A stretch of DNA of 44,216 bases from Herbidospora mongoliensis (lineage in GTDB: Bacteria > Actinomycetota > Actinomycetes > Streptosporangiales > Streptosporangiaceae): the NCBI RefSeq assembly GCF_001570545.1, contig NZ_BBXD01000034.1:1-44216 (forward strand), given 5' to 3'. Made by a program: the position numbers and the translations under genes. This document shows positions 1 to 10,777 of this stretch, piece by piece (within the stretch, counting starts at the first letter, position 1; every line of letters starts with the position of its first letter). The notes beneath the pieces were generated by a model, which ran no database searches, had not been told where the DNA came from, and saw only the letters and a program-made list of their open reading frames with translations.

Positions 1-261
1 GGCGACCCGCTTGTGGTTCACCTCGATGCCCCGCTCACGCAGCTCGGCAGTGACCCTCGGCGACCCGTAAGTGCCGTCCTCGGCCTTATGGATCTCACTG
101 ATCCGCGCTGCGAGCGCGTCGTCGGCCCGGCGGCGGGCCACCCGGGCCGGGGCGGCCTTCAGCCACCGGTAGAACGAGGAGCGGGCCACGTCCAGCACCC
201 GGCACAGCCGCTTCACGCCGAAGGCGTGCTTGTGATCGTCGACGAACTCGAAGCGGCTCAC
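1..261 (-). mobile_element. IS3-family transposase OrfB, N-terminal part (cut by window edge)
   Basis: The reverse strand reads VSRFEFVDDHKHAFGVKRLC, then an HTH_21-like stretch (SSFYRWLKAAPARVARRR) and the start of the integrase-type region, ending EVNHKRVA at the window edge. This is the usual N-terminus of the IS3 OrfB DDE transposase; the catalytic residues lie outside the window. The GTG at 261 overlaps the OrfA stop codon and is in a different frame, the standard IS3 arrangement in which OrfAB is made by programmed -1 frameshifting. Activity cannot be judged because the 3' end is missing. Confidence 0.85.
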
Positions 262-596
262 CAGTTCGTCTCGCCCGCGAAAAACTTGGCCGCCTTGCGC
301 AGGATGTCCCGTTCCAGCTCCAGCTCCTCGATCCGGGCTTTGAGCTGCCTGTTCTCCTCTTCCAACACGTCGGGTGAGGCTACCTGGCCGCCGGCGGCCG
401 GCTTCCCGGTCCCGCGCCGCTTGGGACCCGCGGTGCCGTTGCGCTGGGCGGCCAGCACCCACTCCCGCAGCGTCGCCCGGTTGATCCCCAAGTCCTCAGC
501 GACCTGCTTGTAGGTCTTGGACGGGTCAGACAGATACAAGGCCACAGCGTCGGCCTTGAACTCCTCCGGGTAGTTCTTCAGGGCCATCAGTGACAT
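258..596 (-). CDS. IS3-family transposase OrfA (HTH_Tnp_1)
   Basis: 112 residues, normal for OrfA of IS3 elements. Residues 5-60 form the helix-turn-helix (NYPEEFKADAVALYLSD, then QVAEDLGINRATLREWV). Residues 80-108 form the leucine-zipper-like coiled coil (LEEENRQLKARIEELELERD) ending in the typical ILRKAAKFFAGE. OrfA binds the terminal repeats and fuses with OrfB by frameshift to give the active transposase. The start is either ATG 596 or ATG 587; AGGGGAAG lies just upstream of both. The IS end should lie within about 60-80 bp upstream (around 640-670), but I cannot fix the inverted repeat because the opposite end is outside the window. Confidence 0.9.
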   Translation of the reverse strand: MSLMALKNYPEEFKADAVALYLSDPSKTYKQVAEDLGINRATLREWVLAAQRNGTAGPKRRGTGKPAAGGQVASPDVLEEENRQLKARIEELELERDILRKAAKFFAGETNW

Positions 597-659
597 CTCT
601 TCCCCTGGACCTCAAGATCCAGTCTCCAAGGTGTCCACACTCAGGGGTGAGGCCCCCTT

Positions 660-1080
660 GTCCCGATCGCCCAGCGGCAACAACCACAGCGGGGCGAAGG
701 CATTCGTGACCGCAAGGTAGGCCAGGCGAAGGAGCACGGCGGCTCATCATGCCGCACGCGGCCCCTCCGTAATGGCCGAAGGTCGCGTCACGTCACGCGA
801 AGCCCTGAAGGGCTATGAACTGGACGGATGGCATTATCGGCAGGCGCAGTGTCACGAGGCGCTGCGAACATCCAGTCTGGGCCACCAGCCACGTCAAGCA
901 GTAGCCACTTACTGACAAGTGCCATCAACGGACGTCTCAGGACATCTGCGAAGACGTCTTCGGAATGTCTGGACAGCCCAAATGCCAGAGGCTGACGCCG
1001 TCGGCGTCGGCCCCCCTACGGTCTTCCCACCCAGGACTCGACCAGCTCGCGCCGGGAACGTTTATGTCGCCGAGTAATCC
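660..1080. other. Stretch without a recognisable gene between the IS element and the integrase remnant
   Basis: No reading frame here shows actinobacterial third-position GC bias or a recognisable motif. It probably holds eroded mobile-element DNA. The only structured item is the inverted repeat at 941-969, listed separately. Confidence 0.5.
941..969. repeat. Nested inverted repeat with a 14-bp perfect palindromic core
   Basis: The core CGAAGACGTCTTCG (949-962) is a perfect palindrome. It is flanked by an outer GACAT (941-945) and ATGTC (965-969) with short unequal spacers of 3 and 2 bp. A further GACGTCT lies about 10 bp to the left. It sits about 110 bp upstream of an integrase remnant. 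It has no T-tract, so a terminator is unlikely; a protein-binding or recombination site is more plausible (inference). Confidence 0.4.
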
Positions 1081-1187
1081 ATGGAGATGGAGATCGTTCA
1101 GGAAACGCTCGGCCACGCCTCCTCGACCTCACCCGCGACACCTACACCCCGCTGCAGATCTTGCACCAGCGGCTGACCGCCAGCCGA
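1081..1187 (+). pseudogene. Tyrosine recombinase (phage-type integrase) C-terminal remnant, frameshifted
   Basis: Frame 1081 reads MEIVQETLGHASST. A one-base loss then shifts frame, and the continuation is LTRDTYTPLQILHQRLTA. This matches the end of actinomycete integrases, where LGHSS..LTxDTYTSV carries the last catalytic His of the box II (HxxR) region and the tyrosine nucleophile (here Y of DTYT). Only the last 30 or so residues survive and the reading frame is broken, so it cannot be active. Together with the adjacent IS3 element it marks this side of the window as an old integration site. Confidence 0.6.
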
Positions 1188-1685
1188 CCCTCCCCTGCTT
1201 GTTTGATCCAAAAATGGATATCTGGGGGTTACGGGCAGCCATCCAGACCCTTTGACTGAATTTATAGAGATTCAGACCGGGGGGTTGATCTTAGGCCTGG
1301 ATCGGGCGTGACCGAGCCTTTTCGGTTGCTCACCGGCAGAGGCGCCGGTGTCCGGATGGATCTGCTGATCAGCCTGGTGTTCCTGATCGTCAGCCCTTGG
1401 TCGTGGCGGACCCTGAGCTCCGCGATCGTGGCCTGATTTGAGGTGGCGACGGCTACGGCATTCAGCGCAGGGCGTTCGCGTCGTTGCACGCGATCGTCGC
1501 CGAGAGCTATGAGATGTCGGCGAATCCGAAGTTCGCCCCCACGAACGAATTCAGATAGGCCGGTGAAGACGGTCGCGGAGTCGCGTTCGACCCCGGCTGG
1601 AAAGTCCGACGGCGCATTGCAGCCGAGATCAGCGAAACCCGGCAGGGATGGGCCAGACCACGCGGAACCGTGAGGGGACATGGCG
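1188..1685. other. dnaK upstream region, no gene recognised
   Basis: About 500 bp lie before dnaK. I looked for HAIR (CTTGAGT-N7-ACTCAAG) and CIRCE (TTAGCACTC-N9-GAGTGCTAA) elements and saw neither, so HspR or HrcA control of this operon is not supported by sequence. Short open frames on both strands lack known motifs. The ribosome site GAGGGG at 1672-1677 serves dnaK. Confidence 0.5.
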
Positions 1686-3566
1686 ATGGCGAAGGCAGTA
1701 GGCATTGATCTGGGCACGACGAACTCCGTGATCGCGACGACTGAGGACGGCCATCCATCAGTCATCCCGAATGCCGAGGGGTCGCGGACCACACCGTCGG
1801 TGGTGGGTTTCACCGACCAGGGTGAGGTCCTGGTCGGCCAGATGGCCCGGCGTCAGGCGATCCTGAATCCGAAGGGGACGATCTATTCGGCCAAGCGGTT
1901 CATGGGCCGGCGCTTCGATGAGGTTCACGACGAGACCAAGGCGGTCTCGTTCGACGTCTCGGCGGGTCCCGACGGGGCCGTGCGGTTCAAGGTCAAGGAC
2001 AGGCAGTACGCGCCGGAGGAGATCTCGGCGTTCGTGCTCAGGAAGCTGGTGGCCGACGCGGCGAAGTTCCTGGGCGAGAAGGTCACCGAGGCCGTCATCA
2101 CCGTGCCCGCCTACTTCAACGACGCCCAGCGGCAGGCCACCAAGGACGCCGGGAAGATCGCCGGCGTGGAGGTCCTGCGCATCATCAACGAGCCGACCGC
2201 GGCCGCTCTGGCCTACGGCATGGACAAGCAGGGCAGCGAGACCGTCCTCGTTTTCGACCTGGGCGGTGGGACCTTCGACGTCAGCATCCTCGACATCGGG
2301 GAGGGCGTGGTCGAGGTCCGCTCCACCGCTGGGGACACCCACCTGGGCGGCGACGACTTCGACCGCAGGATCGTCGACCACCTGGCCGACGAGTTCCAGC
2401 GTCAGGACGGCATCGACCTGCGCGCCGACCCTCAGGCCCTGCAGCGGCTCTTCGAGGCGGCCGAGAAGGCCAAGGTGGAACTGTCGGCGGTCAGCCAGAC
2501 CCAGATCAGCCTTCCGTTCATCACGGCGGACGCGAACGGGCCCAAGCACCTGAACACCACGCTGATGCGGTCCACGTTCGAGCAGATCACCTCGGACCTG
2601 ATCGAGCGGGTCAAGGGCCCGGTCGAGCAGGCCATGGGCGACGCCAAACTGACGTCGGCCGATCTCGACGAGGTGATCCTGGTCGGCGGGTCCACCCGCA
2701 TGCCCGCGGTGCAGGAGACGGTGCGCCGCATGACGGGCAAGGACCCCAACATGACGGTCAACCCCGACGAGGTCGTGGCGCTCGGTGCGGCGGTGCAGGC
2801 GGCGGTCATCAGGGGCGAGGTCAAGGACGTCGTGCTGCTCGACGTCACCCCGCTCTCGCTCGGAGTGGAGACGCTCGGCGGTCTCATGACGAAGGTCATC
2901 GAACGGAACACCACGATCCCGGCCCGCCGGACCGAGATCTTCAGTACCGCCGAGGACAACCAGTCGGCCGTCGACGTGGTCATCCTGCAGGGCGAGCGGG
3001 AACGCGCCGCCGACAACCGGGTGCTCGGCCGGTTCCGCCTGGAGAACATCCGGCCCGCGCCCCGCGGGGTGCCGCAGGTCGAGGTCACCTTCGACATCGA
3101 CGCGAACGGCATCCTCAACGTGACCGCCAAGGACAAGGACACCGGAGCCGAGCAGCGCATCACGATCAGCGAGAGCTCCAACCTGGACACCAGCGAGATC
3201 GACCGGATGATCGCCGACGCCGAGCGGCACCGCGCCGACGACACCGCTCTCCGCGAGGCGGTCGACGCCCGCAACGAGCTGGACTCGATCGCCTACCAGG
3301 TGGAGCGGCGGCTGTCCGATCTCGGGGACGCCGTCCCGGTGCACGAGAAGGCCCGGGCCGAACAGTTGGTCGCCGACGCCCGCCAGGCCATCAAGGGGGA
3401 GGCGCCCGTCGATCGGCTGCGCGGCCTGGCCGGAGAGCTGCAGCAGGTCTTCCACGCGCTGGGCGCCGGCGCTCAGCCGGGGCAGCCCGAGCAGCAGACA
3501 GGGCAGCCCAGCGCGGACGGGCCGGACGATGACGTGATCGACGCCGAATTCACCAGGCCGGAGTGA
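1686..3566 (+). CDS. dnaK: Hsp70 chaperone DnaK (second-copy type, stress operon)
   Basis: 626 residues, the normal DnaK length. The ATPase domain starts [15 protein letters not shown] and contains phosphate motif [16 protein letters not shown] and the adenosine-binding [14 protein letters not shown]. The interdomain linker region reads [15 protein letters not shown], followed by the substrate-binding domain. The C-terminus ends DDDVIDAEF, as in many actinobacterial DnaKs. It refolds and protects client proteins in the cytoplasm using GrpE and J-protein partners encoded directly downstream. ATG 1680 is also in frame, but GAGGGG at 1672-1677 is correctly spaced (8 nt) for ATG 1686. The coupling to a Zn-less J protein and CbpM suggests this is an additional dnaK, not the housekeeping hspR-linked copy (inference). 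Confidence 0.95.
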   Translation: MAKAVGIDLGTTNSVIATTEDGHPSVIPNAEGSRTTPSVVGFTDQGEVLVGQMARRQAILNPKGTIYSAKRFMGRRFDEVHDETKAVSFDVSAGPDGAVRFKVKDRQYAPEEISAFVLRKLVADAAKFLGEKVTEAVITVPAYFNDAQRQATKDAGKIAGVEVLRIINEPTAAALAYGMDKQGSETVLVFDLGGGTFDVSILDIGEGVVEVRSTAGDTHLGGDDFDRRIVDHLADEFQRQDGIDLRADPQALQRLFEAAEKAKVELSAVSQTQISLPFITADANGPKHLNTTLMRSTFEQITSDLIERVKGPVEQAMGDAKLTSADLDEVILVGGSTRMPAVQETVRRMTGKDPNMTVNPDEVVALGAAVQAAVIRGEVKDVVLLDVTPLSLGVETLGGLMTKVIERNTTIPARRTEIFSTAEDNQSAVDVVILQGERERAADNRVLGRFRLENIRPAPRGVPQVEVTFDIDANGILNVTAKDKDTGAEQRITISESSNLDTSEIDRMIADAERHRADDTALREAVDARNELDSIAYQVERRLSDLGDAVPVHEKARAEQLVADARQAIKGEAPVDRLRGLAGELQQVFHALGAGAQPGQPEQQTGQPSADGPDDDVIDAEFTRPE

Positions 3567-3567
3567 C

Positions 3568-4131
3568 ATGACCGACAATGACAGAATCCCACGTCAGGGT
3601 CGTGTTCCAACGGCCGAGGCCATGGAGGCCGAACCTCAGCCGCAGGCGAGAGGGCCGGACGCGACCCGTGAGAACGCCGGCACAGGGGCCGACACGGACG
3701 CCCGGCTGGAGGAGCTGCACGACCGCTGGCTGCGCGCGGCCGCGGAGCTCGACAACCTCCGTAAGCGGACGGCCAGGGACATCGCCCGGCAGCGGCTCGA
3801 CGAACGGGCCAGGGTCGCCGCGGAGTGGCTGCCGGTCGTCGACAACCTCGAACTGGCACTGCGGCACGCCGACGCCGATGCCGGCGCGGTCATCGAAGGC
3901 GTCCGCGCCGTCCGCGACCAGGCGGTGGCCGTGCTCGCCCGGCTGGGCTTCCCGCGTGTCGAGGATCTCGGGGCCCGGTTCGACCCCGCCAGGCACGAGG
4001 CCGTGAGCACGGTGGAGGACCCGGAGGCCGAGCCGGGCACGGTCGTCGCCGTCGTACGGCCCGGCTACGGCGAGGGCCCCGACCAGTTGCGCCCCGCGTC
4101 GGTCGTCGTGTCGGCCAAGGCGGAGGACTGA
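3568..4131 (+). CDS. grpE: GrpE nucleotide exchange factor
   Basis: 187 residues. The acidic, poorly ordered N-terminus (1-45) is followed by the long dimerisation helix (LEELHDRWLRAAAELDNLRK) and the C-terminal beta domain with the family signature (FDPARHEAVSTVEDPE, then VVAVVRPGYGEGPDQLRPA; usual GrpE has GY...R.LRPA.V.V). GrpE releases ADP from DnaK. The start is one base after the dnaK stop, and its TGA overlaps the ATG of the next gene (TGATG), so translation is coupled along the operon. Confidence 0.93.
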   Translation: MTDNDRIPRQGRVPTAEAMEAEPQPQARGPDATRENAGTGADTDARLEELHDRWLRAAAELDNLRKRTARDIARQRLDERARVAAEWLPVVDNLELALRHADADAGAVIEGVRAVRDQAVAVLARLGFPRVEDLGARFDPARHEAVSTVEDPEAEPGTVVAVVRPGYGEGPDQLRPASVVVSAKAED

Positions 4132-5105
4132 TGGCTGACCGCGACTTCTACGACATCCTCGGCGTGCCGCGAACGGCCGACCGCGAGGAGATCCAACGGG
4201 CCTATCGCAAGCTCGCGCGTTCCTATCATCCCGACGTCAACAAGGACCCGAGCGCCGAGGACCGCTTCAAGGAGGTGTCGGAGGCCTACGAGGTGCTGTC
4301 CGATCCCGAGACCCGGCGGCGCTACGACGCGTTCGGCCGGGACTTCCGGCAGGTGCCCGAGGGAGTGAACCCGGCGGCGTACGCCCGGGCCCGGGCCGGG
4401 GCGGGCACGGGAGGCCGCGCCGGACGGGCACGCGGTCCGGCCGGGCAGGAGGTCCGGTTCGAGACCGGAGAGGGCATCGACTTCGAGGATCTGTTCGGCG
4501 GCATGTTCGGGGGTCGCGCAGGACGCGCGGGCCGCGGCTGGGGGCCGATGCCCGGCGCCGACCAGGAGGCCGAGCTGCCGCTGACGGTCGAGGAGGCCTA
4601 CCGCGGCGGCCGCCGCACGATCACCCTGCCCGGTGCCGGAGGTTCCCGGACGCTGGAGGTCACGATCCCTCCGGGCGTCCGGAACGGGCAACGGATCCGG
4701 CTCGCGGATCAGGGTGGCGAGAGCGCCGGCGGCGCGAAGAGGGGCGACCTCTACCTGATCGCCCGGATCACTGATCATCCTCGCTACCGCGTCGAGGGAC
4801 GGGACGTCCATGTCCAGCTTCCCCTCACCCCGTCGGAGGCCGCGCTGGGCGCGACCGTGGCGGTCGAGACCCCCGGTGGCGAGGCGAAGGTCAAGGTGCC
4901 GCCCGGTTCCTCCTCCGGACGCCGCCTGCGCCTGCGGGGGCAGGGCATGCCCCATCCCCGCGGCGCTCCCGGGGACCTGTTCGCCGAGGTCCGGATCATG
5001 GTCCCCCGCACGCTGAGCGCCGAGGAGCGCCGCCTCTATGAGCGGCTGGCCGCCGTCTCCGGCTTCGACCCGCGCGCCGAATCGGAAGGGAGGACCCGAC
5101 CATGA
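4131..5105 (+). CDS. cbpA: CbpA-type J-domain co-chaperone (DnaJ without zinc finger)
   Basis: 324 residues. The J domain occupies residues 5-70 with the HPD motif intact (SYHPDVNKD). A Gly/Arg-rich linker with the GGMFGG segment follows, then the two C-terminal substrate-binding beta domains ([15 protein letters not shown] and [19 protein letters not shown]). The four CxxCxGxG zinc-finger repeats of canonical DnaJ are absent, which makes it CbpA/class B. It delivers substrates to DnaK and stimulates its ATPase. The start overlaps the grpE stop, and its TGA overlaps the ATG of the CbpM-like gene. The CbpM partner next door supports the CbpA assignment. Confidence 0.9.
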   Translation: MADRDFYDILGVPRTADREEIQRAYRKLARSYHPDVNKDPSAEDRFKEVSEAYEVLSDPETRRRYDAFGRDFRQVPEGVNPAAYARARAGAGTGGRAGRARGPAGQEVRFETGEGIDFEDLFGGMFGGRAGRAGRGWGPMPGADQEAELPLTVEEAYRGGRRTITLPGAGGSRTLEVTIPPGVRNGQRIRLADQGGESAGGAKRGDLYLIARITDHPRYRVEGRDVHVQLPLTPSEAALGATVAVETPGGEAKVKVPPGSSSGRRLRLRGQGMPHPRGAPGDLFAEVRIMVPRTLSAEERRLYERLAAVSGFDPRAESEGRTRP

Positions 5106-5403
5106 GGCATCCGCTCGTACGGCTCCCGCTCCTGGACCTGGAATCCTTCGCGCGGGCGACCGGTCTGCATCCGGAGCTGGTGCGCCGCCTGGTCGCGCTC
5201 GGCCTGATCGACGCCTTCCGCGACGCGGCGGGAGACCTGTGTTTCCCGCCCTCCCAGCTCGCCGCCGCCGGGCGCCTCCAGCGGCTGCACACGCAACTGG
5301 CTGTCAACTACGCCTCTCTGGGCCTGGTGGCGGACCTGCTCGACCGCATCGCGGAGCTCGAAGCGGCTCTGCGGACCCGCACGAGAACTCAGGGAGGCAT
5401 GCC

Positions 5404-5413
<10 letters not shown>
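5102..5413 (+). CDS. cbpM: CbpM-like chaperone modulator (MerR_2 fold)
   Basis: 103 residues, the size of CbpM. The N-terminal winged-helix/MerR-like part ([27 protein letters not shown]) is followed by the phenylalanine-containing turn (DLCFPPSQL) and a C-terminal helix ([19 protein letters not shown]). In E. coli, CbpM binds the CbpA J domain and blocks its action on DnaK. HspR is related and could be considered, but HspR normally begins with a MerR HTH of type YVISVAA...TLRxYDRLGL, which is not seen. It overlaps cbpA by 4 bp (ATGA) and overlaps the clpB start, so it is made in fixed ratio with its targets. DNA binding cannot be excluded. Confidence 0.8.
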
Positions 5414-8022
<2,609 letters not shown>

Positions 8023-8024
8023 CC

Positions 8025-8468
8025 ATGCGGTCACTGACCAAGGACGCGAAAGTCGTCTCGTGCTCCACATGCGGGCGGAAGAACCGGCTGCCCCGTGCCG
8101 CTTCGGGGATCCCGCGGTGCGGCCAATGCCACCAGCCACTCCCCTGGGTCACCGAGGCCGGTGACGACGACTTCAGCGAGGTCGTCGAGGCGGCCCGGAT
8201 CCCGGTGCTCGTCGATTTCTGGGCGCCCTGGTGCGGCCCCTGCCGCATGGTCAGCCCGGCGCTGGAGCAGGTCGCGGCCGATCTGGCCGGCCGCCTGAAG
8301 CTGGTGAAGGTGAACGTGGACGAAGCGCCCCGGCTCTCGGAACGCTTCACCGTACGGGCCATCCCGACGCTTGCCATGATCGATCAGGGCCGGGTCGTCA
8401 CCCGGCGATCGGGTGCGGCGCCGGCTCCCGTCCTACGTGAGTGGGTGGACCATGCGCTGGCCGCCTGA
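8025..8468 (+). CDS. Thioredoxin with N-terminal zinc ribbon (Trx2 type)
   Basis: 147 residues. Residues 12-40 carry two CxxC pairs (CSTCGRKNRLP and CGQCHQPLP), a zinc ribbon as in E. coli TrxC. Residues 45-147 are a full thioredoxin fold with the WCGPC active site (VDFWAPWCGPCRMVSPAL) and the cis-proline (VRAIPTLAMID). TrxC-type proteins reduce disulfides and respond to oxidative or heat stress. It starts 2 nt after the clpB stop and overlaps the next gene by 17 bp, so redox repair is co-produced with the chaperones. Confidence 0.92.
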   Translation: MRSLTKDAKVVSCSTCGRKNRLPRAASGIPRCGQCHQPLPWVTEAGDDDFSEVVEAARIPVLVDFWAPWCGPCRMVSPALEQVAADLAGRLKLVKVNVDEAPRLSERFTVRAIPTLAMIDQGRVVTRRSGAAPAPVLREWVDHALAA

Positions 8469-10122
8469 GCTCCGAGAGACGCCAGACCCGCAGGGGGCCT
8501 ACCCGAGGCTGAGCGACGCGCAGCTCCAGGCGCTGGCCCCGCACGGCGAGCGGCACCGGGTCCGCCGGGACGAGGTCCTGTACGCGGCAGGTCTTCCGCG
8601 CGCCGAATTCTTCGCCGTCCTGGCCGGCAAGGTCGCGACGGTCGAGGGATTCGGAGGGGACGACCAGGTGATCGGCGTCCACGGAGCAGGCCGGTTCCTG
8701 GGAGAGCTCAACGTGCTCACCGGCCAGGTGGGCTTCGTCACCGGCGTGGTGGCCGAGGACGGCGAGGTCCTCGCCGTGCCGGCGGACGCGCTCCGCCGCC
8801 TGGTCGCCGGGGATCCGGAACTCGGCGACATGATCCTGCGGGCCTACCTCATCCGCCGCACGATGCTCATCGGGCTGGGCGCCGGATTCCGCATCATCGG
8901 CTCCTGCTTCTCGGCCGACTCCCGGCGGCTGAGGGAGTTCGCGGCACGCAACCGGCTGCCGCACCGGTGGATCGACCTCGAGCAGGACCACGAGGCAGAG
9001 CGGTTCCTGCGGAGCATGGGCGTCACCCCGGAGGAGACCCCGGTCGTGATCTTGTGCGGCGAGACGGTGCTCCGCAACCCGAGCACCACGGAGCTGGCCC
9101 GGGCGGTCGGGCTCCCCGCGCCACGGACGCGGCAGGCCCGATGCGACCTGCTCGTCATCGGGGCCGGACCGGCGGGCCTGGCGGCGGCGGTCTACGGGGC
9201 GTCGGAGGGCCTCGCGACGCTGGCCCTGGAGAACGTCGCGACGGGCGGCCAGGCGGGCACCTCCTCTCGGATCGAGAACTACCTCGGCTTCCCGGCCGGG
9301 CTCTCCGGCGGCGAACTGGCGGAGCGGGCGGTGATCCAGGCCGACAAGTTCGGTGCGGATTTCCTCGTCCCCGCACAGGCATCCGGATTGCACCTGGACG
9401 CGGGTGATCACATCGTCACCGTCGGGGAGGGCGGCACGATCCACGCGCGCACCCTGATCATCGCGACCGGCGTCCGCTATCGGAAGCTCGACGTCCCGAA
9501 CCTGGAACGGTTCGAGCCCACGAGCGTCTACTACGCGGCGACCATGTTCGAAGCCCAGATGTGCGAGGGGGACCCGATCGTCGTCGTGGGCGGAGGCAAC
9601 TCGGCCGGTCAGGCCGCCCTGTTCCTGGCCCGGCACGCCGCCTGTGTCCGGCTGCTCGTGCGGGAGGACGCGCTGTCCAGGACCATGTCCCGCTACCTGG
9701 CCGTCGAGATCGAACGGCACTCCCGGATCCAGATCATGCTGAACACCGAGGTCCGGGAGCTGATCGGGGAGGAGAAGCTCGCCGCGGTCAGGGCCGAGAA
9801 CAACCGCACCGGCGAGCGTTCCACGATCGAGGCCCGCGCGATGTTCATCTTCATCGGCGCGGAGCCGTACACCACCTGGCTGGCCGACGAGATCGCGCTC
9901 GACCCGAAGGGCTACATCCTGACGGGCGCGGACGCCATCCGGTCCGGCAGGCAAGACACGTCCGACTCCGACGGTCGGCCGTTCCCGCTGGAGACGAGCA
10001 GGGCGGGCGTGTTCGCGGCCGGGGACGTGCGGAGCGGCTCGGTCAAGCGGGTGGCCGCGGCGGTCGGTGAAGGCGCCATGGCCGTACGGCTGATCCACGA
10101 CTATCTCCAGGCCGGAGAGTGA
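8452..10122 (+). CDS. Cyclic-nucleotide-binding domain / thioredoxin-reductase-like flavoprotein fusion, no redox CxxC
   Basis: 556 residues. Residues 20-135 are a Crp-type cNMP-binding beta-roll (VRRDEVLYAAGLPRAEFFAV, then GRFLGELNVLTGQ). Residues 150-230 form a thioredoxin/glutaredoxin-like linker domain (FRIIGSCFSAD, then TPVVILCGETVLRNPS). From about 235 on, the thioredoxin-reductase fold has an FAD site (VIGAGPAGLAAAVYG), an NADPH site (VVVGGGNSAGQAAL) and the C-terminal FAD motif (GVFAAGDVRSGSVKR). Where thioredoxin reductases have CATC, this protein has YYAAT, so the standard dithiol relay is missing. The partner and the ligand of the beta-roll are unknown. ATG 8452 was chosen because it lies inside the trxA end; the upstream open frame is trxA overlap. 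Confidence 0.88.
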   Translation: MRWPPELRETPDPQGAYPRLSDAQLQALAPHGERHRVRRDEVLYAAGLPRAEFFAVLAGKVATVEGFGGDDQVIGVHGAGRFLGELNVLTGQVGFVTGVVAEDGEVLAVPADALRRLVAGDPELGDMILRAYLIRRTMLIGLGAGFRIIGSCFSADSRRLREFAARNRLPHRWIDLEQDHEAERFLRSMGVTPEETPVVILCGETVLRNPSTTELARAVGLPAPRTRQARCDLLVIGAGPAGLAAAVYGASEGLATLALENVATGGQAGTSSRIENYLGFPAGLSGGELAERAVIQADKFGADFLVPAQASGLHLDAGDHIVTVGEGGTIHARTLIIATGVRYRKLDVPNLERFEPTSVYYAATMFEAQMCEGDPIVVVGGGNSAGQAALFLARHAACVRLLVREDALSRTMSRYLAVEIERHSRIQIMLNTEVRELIGEEKLAAVRAENNRTGERSTIEARAMFIFIGAEPYTTWLADEIALDPKGYILTGADAIRSGRQDTSDSDGRPFPLETSRAGVFAAGDVRSGSVKRVAAAVGEGAMAVRLIHDYLQAGE

Positions 10123-10149
10123 CTCCGGCCCGGAAGGAAGGAGACCTCC

Positions 10150-10599
10150 ATGGTTCTCATGGCGGTGCCGAGATTCGAACGGTTCTTCCGCAGCGCCGCA
10201 GGTGTCGACGTCGACAAGAACGACCTCCGGCGCTACGGCGACTTCGTGAACGACAAGGTCCACGATCTTCTGGTGATGGGCCAGGCCCACGCCAAGGCGA
10301 ACCATCGCGACGTCATCGAACCCTCCGATCTACCCGTCACCAAAGGCCTCCAGGAGAGCATCCACCGGTTCCGGAGCCTGGATGAGGACATCGAGCTGAA
10401 ACCCATCCTGGAGCAGCTCGCCACACTGCCTCCGCTGGACCTGTCGATCGGCGAGGAGACCGTCGACCGGCTGCCCGAGATCGTCGGTGGCCTGTCGGTG
10501 GCACTGGCTCAGACTTTCAAGATCGTGGATCCGGACGTGAAGAACCCCGCGACCCAGCAGTGGGAGCGCACGATGAGCGTCTTCAATCTGCTGCTCTGA
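10150..10599 (+). CDS. DUF1931 family protein (predicted double histone fold)
   Basis: 149 residues. It is recognisable by the pattern FERFFRSAAGVDVDKNDLRR, NDKVHDLLVMGQAHAKANHR, EPSDLPVTKGLQESI and FRSLDEDIELKPILEQLA. Members of this family from thermophiles have been crystallised as single-chain histone-fold pairs (established knowledge, from memory); the function is not settled. It has the strong ribosome site AAGGAG 8 nt before ATG 10150. It follows the reductase-like gene by 27 bp and is probably in the same transcript. The association with chaperones suggests a stress role, possibly nucleoid or protein protection (inference). Confidence 0.85.
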   Translation: MVLMAVPRFERFFRSAAGVDVDKNDLRRYGDFVNDKVHDLLVMGQAHAKANHRDVIEPSDLPVTKGLQESIHRFRSLDEDIELKPILEQLATLPPLDLSIGEETVDRLPEIVGGLSVALAQTFKIVDPDVKNPATQQWERTMSVFNLLL

Positions 10600-10648
10600 C
10601 GGCCCGCCCCGGACCAGGGGCGCCGTCCCGGCGAACGAGGAAGAAGGA

Positions 10649-10777
10649 ATGAACCCATTGACCTGCCGCACGGCGCACAGGCAAGGCGATCCTTCGCACA
10701 ACAACTGCATCCGAGGAAATCATGAGAGCAGTCGTATACAACGGACCTCGACAGGTCGATGTCGAGCAAGTCCCTGA
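10649..10777 (+). CDS. Possible leader peptide overlapping the alcohol dehydrogenase start
   Basis: A 42-codon open frame begins ATG AAC CCA at 10649 behind a strong ribosome site (GAGGAAGAAGGA). It runs through the start of the dehydrogenase gene in another frame and stops at 10777. It is rich in Arg, His, Ser and has three Cys, with no known family. It may be a translated leader coupling DUF1931 and dehydrogenase expression, or a chance frame. Confidence 0.25.
   Translation: MNPLTCRTAHRQGDPSHNNCIRGNHESSRIQRTSTGRCRASP

Noticed and set aside
1261-1685. HAIR or CIRCE operator for the dnaK operon
   Set aside because: Neither consensus, nor a recognisable inverted repeat of that type, is present upstream of dnaK.
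1758-3578. Long reverse-strand frame opposite dnaK (and similar ones opposite clpB, 5443-8139, and the reductase fusion, 8398-10305)
   Set aside because: Shadows of conserved genes caused by third-position GC bias; no motifs and no ribosome sites.
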